In this document: one piece after another, positions 15,373-20,574 of the stretch
Layout: the number at the start of each line of letters is the position of its first letter
How positions within the stretch are numbered: the stretch's first letter is position 1
DNA from: Choristocarpus tenellus KU-1152
Taxonomy: Eukaryota > Phaeophyceae
Length of the DNA: 20,574 bases
Assembly (NCBI GenBank): GCA_964200185.2
Contig: CAXNAD020000388.1
Coordinates: 1-20,574 of the forward strand
Direction of reading: 5' to 3'
Notes under the pieces: generated by a model
The model's database searches: none
Seen by the model: only the letters and a program-made list of their open reading frames with translations
What the model was told of the DNA's origin: nothing
Made by a program: the position numbers and the translations under genes

Positions 15373-15640
15373 CTACCATGTGACACGTGTCTCAATTTAA
15401 ATCTCTCGCTCATATCACCAAATGCCTCTTTTCCTCACTTTCTACATCATAGTTTTTTCCCTAACCCTAAGCAAGAATTACAAAAGGTATTGCCATATAT
15501 CCCTACAAACTAATTCTGCCTGGAAAGCACCTAGTACATTCTTTGCACATATATCGGAATGCGAATTTTTAATGAGGAGTTCAAAATTAATAGGCGGTGC
15601 AAATTGATCATGCAGACCTCATTTACTTCCAATTTTAGGC

Positions 15641-15813
15641 TCAAAGTATCTGGGGGGGTTGGCGGCTGTCCATTTGGGGCTCTTTTTTCCATGTCACGAG
15701 TTTTGGGTGATTTGGTTGGATACGTCAGATGGATAATGTAAGTTTATTTCTCCTGCTCATGGCCCAAATGGACACCCTGGTGTAGAACCCCCCCTCTCCC
15801 CCAGGTACTTTGA
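15641..15813 (+). mobile_element. R2 MITE-like element, full copy with GGC flanks
   Basis: 173 bp. Left terminus is TCAAAGTATCTGGGGGGG; right terminus is CCCCCAGGTACTTTGA, its near-perfect inverse. GTCCATTTGGGG and CCCAAATGGAC repeat inversely inside. The element is flanked on both sides by GGC (15638-15640 and 15814-15816), a possible 3-bp target duplication. No coding capacity. Confidence 0.75.
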
Positions 15814-15980
15814 GGCTTAAAACATGATGACCAGCCCAAAGATCTAAATATTTTCTTCTTAAGGTTTTGATATGAAGTATCACTGAAGACAAAATTTGTG
15901 AAAAATTCATTTTTCATATTGGATCTTAGAGTCTGATCATCATATTTCAATGGGAAACAGATAAGCGATGTGCGATCATT

Positions 15981-16036
15981 TTGACACCTCTCCTAAAAGA
16001 TTTGACTCATCTCCTAAAAGATTTGACTCCTCTCCT
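15981..16036 (+). repeat. 21-bp tandem repeat, two full units
   Basis: CTCCTAAAAGATTTGACTCAT at 15990-16010 and a near copy at 16011-16031, with partial units on both sides. Confidence 0.85.
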
Positions 16037-16213
16037 GCATAGAAGAACTGAAGAGCATTATTAGCATCTTAGGTGTGTGTAGTAGTAAAAGCGACAAAGC
16101 CCCATACATGAGTATGGTATGCTGTTATTGCATCAGTCAAGCTTCCTCACCTAACAGGCATTTTCCAACCTGACACCAGACCATCCACCATCCATAGAAC
16201 GTCAATTATCATT

Positions 16214-16330
16214 TCAACTGACTCCTATTACTTGAAACGCTACTCTTTTTTCAAACCTTAAGTGAGGGGACTCTGCACCCACCATACCAACAGATAACTG
16301 ATCACCACAGGCGAGTGAGAACTCGGTGGA
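16214..16330 (-). CDS. Weak coding-like minus-strand segment
   Basis: The minus-strand frame reads STEFSLACGDQLSVGMVG, AESPHLRFEKRVAFQVIGVS and stops at 16214-16216. It lies just downstream of the 16398-16616 segment in the same direction. No clear acceptor joins the two. Confidence 0.2.
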   Translation of the reverse strand, partial: STEFSLACGDQLSVGMVGAESPHLRFEKRVAFQVIGVS

Positions 16331-16397
16331 TAAACAGAATGTCAAGGTGGGACAGTGTTCCAGCGTATTACGTATGAAATTATTCCTTTTACAATCC

Positions 16398-16616
16398 CTA
16401 TGTGCCAAACAGATAGATGGTCATTGGTACATCAAGATCCAGCCCTTCAGCAGGGGCCAGCGGGGATTGTTCAACAAGCTCTTGTTTCAAGTCATGCTTT
16501 TCCTTAGCGAGCATCATATCATGAGAGATCTGCTTGATCCAGGTGGAGGTGCCCGATGGATAAGGAGGGTAGACAACCCAGGTCATGATATCATCCAGGA
16601 CTTCAGGTGCAGGATA
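16398..16616 (-). CDS. Coding-like minus-strand segment, YPAPEVLDDIMTW...
   Basis: The minus-strand frame from 16616 reads YPAPEVLDDIMTWVVYPPYP, SGTSTWIKQISHDMMLAKEK, HDLKQELVEQSPLAPAEG, LDLDVPMTIYLFGT and then TAG. It has a predicted amphipathic helix and no low complexity. Upstream on that strand lies a long A/G-rich run rather than a pyrimidine tract, which is unusual for a 3' splice site. Unknown family; it could be a terminal exon or a decayed element protein. Confidence 0.35.
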   Translation of the reverse strand, partial: YPAPEVLDDIMTWVVYPPYPSGTSTWIKQISHDMMLAKEKHDLKQELVEQSPLAPAEGLDLDVPMTIYLFGT

Positions 16617-16747
16617 CTTTCTTTTTCTTTTTTCTTTTTTTTGGGGGGGGGTTGACTATGTGCTAATGTGCTTATGGAAGCCAGAAAGTGGATGTTGGAA
16701 GGGGTGCGGAGATGGAGGTAAAACATGTCAATATCAGTAATGGTTGA

Positions 16748-16817
16748 GATCAGTAATGGTTGAGATCAATAATAGTCAGGATCAATAATAGTCAGGATCA
16801 ATAATAGTCAGGATCAG
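16748..16817 (+). repeat. 16-bp tandem repeat
   Basis: Two units of GAGATCAGTAATGGTT-type sequence run into three units of GATCAATAATAGTCAG (starting 16764, 16780, 16796), then a partial GATCAG. Confidence 0.85.
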
Positions 16818-17074
16818 GATCAACATTAGGTTGCGCAAGAGCTCCAGGGGGAAAATTCGTTTCAACGGAAATGCCCAGTTTGTTTCCAATGCGACACACA
16901 GGGTTAGGGTTAGGGATTCTGCTGGTGTGTTGCAGACTCCAGAGTAGAAATGTAACTGCCATATGGTGTTATCTAGCATATTGAAGAAGTCTTTGCTGGT
17001 GACATCTTCATACTGCCCCATCTGGGCATGTGGTTTGTTCTTGGATATGGTGGTATGGGAGAGTGTGTGTAGCT
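16782..17074 (-). CDS. Coding-like minus-strand segment, possible exon
   Basis: After a good minus-strand acceptor (GTTTTCTACTGTGCAG, ending at 17075) the frame reads LHTLSHTTISKNKPHAQMGQ, YEDVTSKDFFNMLDNTIWQL, HFYSGVCNTPAES. It then crosses a CCCTAACCCTAACCCTG block and remains open to a stop at 16782. The part before the telomere block is convincingly protein-like; the rest may be intron. It could belong with the segment at 16398-16616, but the join is not determined. Confidence 0.33.
16901..16916 (+). repeat. Interstitial telomere-like block, TTAGGG strand
   Basis: GGGTTAGGGTTAGGGA. Smaller related blocks occur at 17571-17585, 17951-17962, 18388-18404 and 19333-19341. Confidence 0.7.
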
Positions 17075-17227
17075 CTGCACAGTAGAAAACACTTATCTAT
17101 TTTAGTAAGGGAAAAATACATTGGATTTTTGGAGTTCAGAGCAATAGTAAACAAGAGCCAGGGTTGAACTTTGAGGATGCGGAAAATTGTGCAACTTTGT
17201 ACAGGGACTTTCCCGATATGTGCTGGA

Positions 17228-17401
17228 TCAAAGTATCTGGGGGGGGAGGTGACGGCTGTCCATTCGGGGCCCATTTTTCCATGTCGCGATTTTTGGATGA
17301 TTTGGTTGCATGTGTTGGATGGATAATGGAAGTTCACTTCTCCTTGTCATGGTCCAAATGGACTCCCTGGTGTAGATACTCCCCCCCCCCCAATACTTTG
17401 A
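17228..17401 (+). mobile_element. R2 MITE-like element, second full copy
   Basis: 174 bp, colinear with the copy at 15641: TCAAAGTATCTGGGGGGGG, GCTGTCCATTCGGGGCCC, CATGTCGCGATTTTTGGATG, GGTCCAAATGGACTCCCTGG, then a C-run and CAATACTTTGA. Flanks are GGA and GCC, so no target duplication is visible. Confidence 0.73.
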
Positions 17402-17658
17402 GCCTGCTGAAATTTTCAAAAAATAGATAAATCAATGTTCTGAAGTCAATCTGAGCACTTCATCCATAGAAATAATAATAAGGGCCAATTGAAAAAGAAA
17501 AAAATGAATTGCAAAAGGAAAAAAATATCATTTGAATAAAAAAAAATGAATAACAAAAGAAGAAAAACCGTAGGGTTAGTGTTAGTTTACTGTGAGTGTC
17601 AAGATTGGTCGAGGAGGAAAAGGATGTCAGTGAGAGTGAGAAATTCAAAGTGTGCTAA

Positions 17659-17878
17659 ACTAACTACATCAACACTTCACCTAGGACACATAAGACGGCA
17701 CGAATATGGTCGAGAATGGGCTCTTTCTTTGATAGTTGTGCATCCTTTTGCTGGAAAGATACACTACGACTTGAACCTAGGTTTGGTGCAAACAAAGCAC
17801 AACATCAACAAAAGGACTACACAAGGAAACCTGGTGAAGCTCTGGTCCTTTCAAAAGTACCTGGTCCTTTCTCCTTAG
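17659..17878 (+). CDS. Weak coding-like segment ending in TAG
   Basis: The + frame reads HLGHIRRHEYGREWALSLIV, VHPFAGKIHYDLNLGLVQTK and continues to TAG at 17876-17878. A second frame is also open over 17716-18222, so one of the two is a shadow. Splice support is weak. Unknown. Confidence 0.18.
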
Positions 17879-18014
17879 CTATGTGTACTTGTGATCTCCG
17901 TAGCACAGAATTATCTTTGAAGGCCTCACCATTTGTTCTACTGAACCAGTTTAGGGTTAGGGATATAAACACCTCCCAATGCCGTTCTGGTCACTGGTTA
18001 TTGCCATCATACAG

Positions 18015-18155
18015 GGAACTTGCGGGACGGAAGGTGCCCCAAAGGGAGGCTAAGGGATTGTCTGTTCGAGCTATGATAGCAGAGCTCAAAGACCAGGGCT
18101 TGACAATGAATATATTTCAAGTGTACCTGCTGGAATATCTCAACCTCAACAAAAG
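18015..18155 (+). CDS. Possible exon with SAP-like helical segment
   Basis: Acceptor TTGCCATCATACAG and donor AAAAG|GTACGC enclose 141 nt reading ELAGRKVPQREAKGLSVRAM, IAELKDQGLTMNIFQVYLLE, YLNLNK. The pattern L-S-V-x-x-M-x-A-E-L-K-x-Q-G-L followed by an L-L-E-x-L helix resembles the SAP fold (a DNA-binding helix-extended-helix motif). The usual small/polar residue and Gly between the helices are not obvious, so this is a suggestion only. Partner exons were not found. Confidence 0.35.
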
Positions 18156-18205
18156 GTACGCCATCCCAACAGAGCATCACACGTTACAGTGTAGTTTGAG
18201 AATAA

Positions 18206-18330
18206 ATATGATAATACTATGAATACAATAATACTATGACAATATTATCAATATCATATTATTATCATAATATTATGAATATGATAGTACAATGATAATA
18301 CTATGAATACTGTAGTACAGTATGTTCAAC
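18206..18330 (+). repeat. AT-rich imperfect repeat region
   Basis: Repeated AATACTATGAATAC and AATATTATCAATATCATATT-like words, many self-complementary. Probably microsatellite-derived; could form hairpins. Confidence 0.6.
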
Positions 18331-18910
18331 AGATGAAAGGTATACATAAAGAGCATAGCGGAGAGGGAGAGACACCCAGGTTATAGAGTTAGGGTCAGGG
18401 TTAGTGTTTCATTTTGCTGCTTGCACATCATCCCTTTATATCCCCTGAGCAATTTGTGTTGATGGTTATGGATGCTTCTTTGTTGTTCCTCATGATACTA
18501 TTCAAATTCATATTCAAGAATCAAAGGTTGTCACAACAAGGAAGACATCAACTTAACACCCCTCTTACTACTTAATATAGTGCATCTGGTTGGTTAAATA
18601 TTGTTTGGAAATACTCTGAAATGTTTCAGTGATACATATGTGCTACTACATACATCAAGTACACACTACTCCCAAGTACTACCATTTATGTGTGGTCAAT
18701 AACCAACGATCAGGTATGGTAAGGTGTTCCCTATAGCTCAACTGCCTCATTGTCAGTAGTAGGTGGGCTAGCTTCACTAGTATGTGAGGAACCTGTTCCT
18801 AGTGCAGCATAAGATTTTTCACCTTGTTGTATAATTGAAATACAGCATTAAACAGTAGATGGGGCATGTGCAGGATGTTGGACAAAAGGTTTTTCCTTGC
18901 AGATGCAATG

Positions 18911-19101
18911 TCGAAACTGAATACATTACATTATCAAAACTGAATACATTACACTATCAAAACTGAATACATTACATTATCAAAACTGAATACATCACAT
19001 TATCAAAACTGAATACATTACATTATCAAAACTGAATACATTACATTATCAAAACTGAATACATTACATTGTCAAAACTGAATACATTACATTGTCAAAA
19101 C
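18911..19101 (+). repeat. 23-bp minisatellite, eight copies
   Basis: Unit CTGAATACATTACATTATCAAAA starts at 18917, 18940, 18963, 18986, 19009, 19032, 19055 and 19078. Variants are single-base (ACTATC, CATCACATTATC, ATTGTC). No spacers exist between units, so it is a simple tandem array. Confidence 0.93.
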
Positions 19102-19502
19102 AAGCTCCACTCCAATGCTTGTTTCTAGTACCATCCAAGGGAATAGCATCAATGATCAATTATCAATTTCAGACTATTGTGTTGACACTAAACTGACATC
19201 CCACTGTGTGCATCATATAAGCAATGAATAAGTTCAACCCAAAGCAAAGGCACAACTGTGGTATCTCTTTATTGGTTCACAAAGACATACTTAAACAAGA
19301 TTCAGTTGGAACAACCATAGGTGTCACTTAGAGTTAGGGTTGAAGGGGTCAACAATAGTGCAGCTCCCAAGGTGTTGGGCACCTCTGCTCGAGGGTGTAT
19401 CATATTTATCAGGGGTCTTTTGACGATTTCCACTATGTTTATAACATCAATTGGTACTACTCAATATTTGCAATAGAGACCGTGTAACTGTTGCTAGAAA
19501 CA

Positions 19503-19521
19503 AATATATATATATATATAT
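19503..19521 (+). repeat. (AT)n microsatellite
   Basis: About nine AT dinucleotides. Confidence 0.9.
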
Positions 19522-19653
19522 TGATTGCTGTAGCTGTTCCTAAGTCAGGACAATAAAAGATGTTGTCAGGACAAAACCCACAAAAACGACCAAGATATAC
19601 GAAAAAACAGCCATTCACTACTCAGCATTTATTGTGCTCTTTCTTTTTCCTTA

Positions 19654-19677
19654 CCTAACCCTAACCCTAACCCTAAG
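19654..19677 (+). repeat. Interstitial telomere-like block, CCCTAA strand
   Basis: Nearly four perfect CCCTAA units. Another two-unit block is at 19973-19987. Confidence 0.8.
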
Positions 19678-20120
19678 TCAACTTTATGAAGGCGCACAGC
19701 TTGTGACAGTTTCAAAAATGGAGAAAAATAATGCTGTCACCACCCGCAAATATTGGCAGCCGCCCAATCAAAGGCACTTATTTATTTCAGGGTGATCCAA
19801 TCAGAGAACTAAATTCATGCAAAAAAAAACATGTGCGAAATTGATAAATAAATTCAAAGAATGTTCTTCTTTGCCCTACTCCCACAAAGAAGCAGTTCAC
19901 TCAGCCAAATTATATACCTCTGCTCAACTCTGCAATAGAGATAGGTAGGAGTCCTTGTATCTGCCTTCAGAACAACCCTAACCCTAAAAAGACCTGTGAA
20001 AATAACTGTAAGGGTGCATCTGTATGAGATACAAAAATAGGGCATACACCATATTATTATTATTATTAGACATTTTCTTCTTTTTCTCTTCCAGTATTAT
20101 TTTTTCTTTGTTTAGTGAAT

Positions 20121-20415
20121 GACAGAATGCTAACCCTAACCTTAACCCAGTTATTTTTTGGAGATATGTTAGAGATGTCCGACTAGAAAGTATGGTTAGG
20201 GTGAGGGTTAGGGTTAGGGTTGGGGTTAGGGTTAGGGTGAGGGTTAGGCTTATTCAATGCGAAATGCGCTCCAAGTGAAAGACAGAATGCTAACCCTAAC
20301 CCTAACCTTAATTCAGTTATTTTTTGGAGATATGTTAGAGATGTCCGGCTAGAAAGTATGGTTAGGGTTAGGGTTAGGGTGAGGGATAGGCTTATCCAAT
20401 GCGAAATGCGCTCCA
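20121..20415 (+). repeat. 160-bp tandem duplication with telomere-like inverted arms
   Basis: Unit 1 is 20121-20280, unit 2 is 20281-20415. Each runs GACAGAATGC, then CCCTAA units, then AGTTATTTTTTGGAGATATG, TTAGAGATGTCCG, AAAGTATGG, then TTAGGG units, then TTCAATGCGAAATGCGCTCC (or TCCAAT...). The CCCTAA and TTAGGG arms differ in copy number between units (unit 1 has the longer TTAGGG arm, with GTGAGGG and GGGGTTA variants); the unique parts are nearly identical. Confidence 0.88.
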
Positions 20416-20490
20416 TTTTGTCCTGCTCAACTGAAAAGGTTGTTAATTTGTGCAGTTTGGAAAGTCCAGCTTTGCTCGACACATATTTTT

Positions 20491-20519
20491 TATTGTTATT
20501 ATTATTACTACTATTATTA

Positions 20520-20552
<33 letters not shown>
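20491..20552 (+). repeat. (ATT)n microsatellite next to R2 end fragment
   Basis: About 20 ATT units with ACT and GTT interruptions, ending four bases before the R2-like terminus. Translated on the minus strand it gives only poly-Asn. Confidence 0.92.
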
Positions 20553-20553
<1 letters not shown>

Positions 20554-20556
20554 GGG

Positions 20557-20574
20557 TCAAAGTTTCTTGGGGGG
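20557..20574 (+). repeat. R2-like left-end fragment at window edge
   Basis: The last 18 bases, TCAAAGTTTCTTGGGGGG, match the R2 left terminus with two differences. The rest would be outside the window. Confidence 0.45.

Larger units (their letters stand above)
18331..20120 (+). other. No gene identified; repeats only
   Basis: Holds the 23-bp minisatellite, an (AT)n run and four small telomere-like blocks (listed). No exon-like segment with usable splice sites was seen on either strand. Confidence 0.5.

Noticed and set aside
16326-16655. 109-codon + strand open frame
   Set aside because: It ends in a T-run/G-run and is the shadow of the more protein-like minus-strand frame at 16398-16616.
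17164-17430. 88-codon + frame and overlapping minus frames
   Set aside because: Most of their length is the R2 element at 17228-17401, which is non-coding. Only NFEDAENCATLYRDFPDMC just before it looks protein-like, and it has no splice support.
18911-19101. CRISPR-like array
   Set aside because: Units are directly adjacent with no spacers, in a eukaryotic context.
20121-20415. True chromosome end
   Set aside because: The telomere-type blocks are short, degenerate, in both orientations and followed by ordinary sequence to 20574.
20183-20560. 125-codon minus-strand frame
   Set aside because: Poly-Asn from the ATT microsatellite and Pro-Asn/Thr-Leu repeats from telomere-like DNA.

Overview
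This is a nuclear DNA window from a eukaryote, most likely a protist or alga. It is AT-leaning, its main gene is cut into at least 13 exons by GT-AG introns of about 70 to 1025 bp, and it has no bacterial-style gene packing. Short blocks of the TTAGGG/CCCTAA telomere-type repeat are scattered through it in both orientations. The species cannot be named from the sequence. TTAGGG telomeres are shared by animals, fungi, many stramenopiles, haptophytes and others.

The one gene that can be read with confidence lies on the + strand from the left part of the window to 9745. Splicing 13 exons (405-584, 830-976, 1619-1701, 2629-2820, 3846-3915, 4686-4816, 5733-5865, 6471-6581, 7532-7611, 7856-8009, 8998-9081, 9400-9620, 9691-9745) gives one uninterrupted frame of 546 residues. 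It ends in TGA, and codon phase is conserved across every junction. The product is the second half of a membrane transporter of the glycoside-pentoside-hexuronide type (GPH, MelB-like, MFS_2), with the hallmark loop ADIIDYDEF followed by Gly-Ser-Arg. An extra C-terminal part adds two predicted membrane helices. The N-terminal half must lie to the left of the window.

From 9746 to the right end no complete gene can be assembled. Weaker coding-like pieces are listed at low confidence: + strand pieces at 10530-11294, a decayed coding-like tandem duplication at 12750-13306, minus-strand pieces between 14971 and 17074, and a + strand exon at 18015-18155 that resembles a SAP-type helix-extended-helix segment. 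A minus-strand tRNA-Gly(GCC)-like gene at 13842-13933 carries a perfect 20-bp tandem duplication in its D arm and is probably a pseudogene.

Repeats dominate the rest. Two related families of small non-coding inverted-repeat elements (MITE-like) begin with CAAAGTATCT and contain GTCCATTTGGGG near each end. The R1 form is about 250-330 bp (five copies, three of them in transporter introns). The R2 form is about 175 bp (two full copies, one rearranged copy, and an end fragment at each edge of the window). There are about 20 interstitial telomere-like blocks, a 160-bp tandem duplication whose units carry telomeric sequence in opposite orientations on their two arms, a 23-bp minisatellite, and several smaller tandem and microsatellite repeats.
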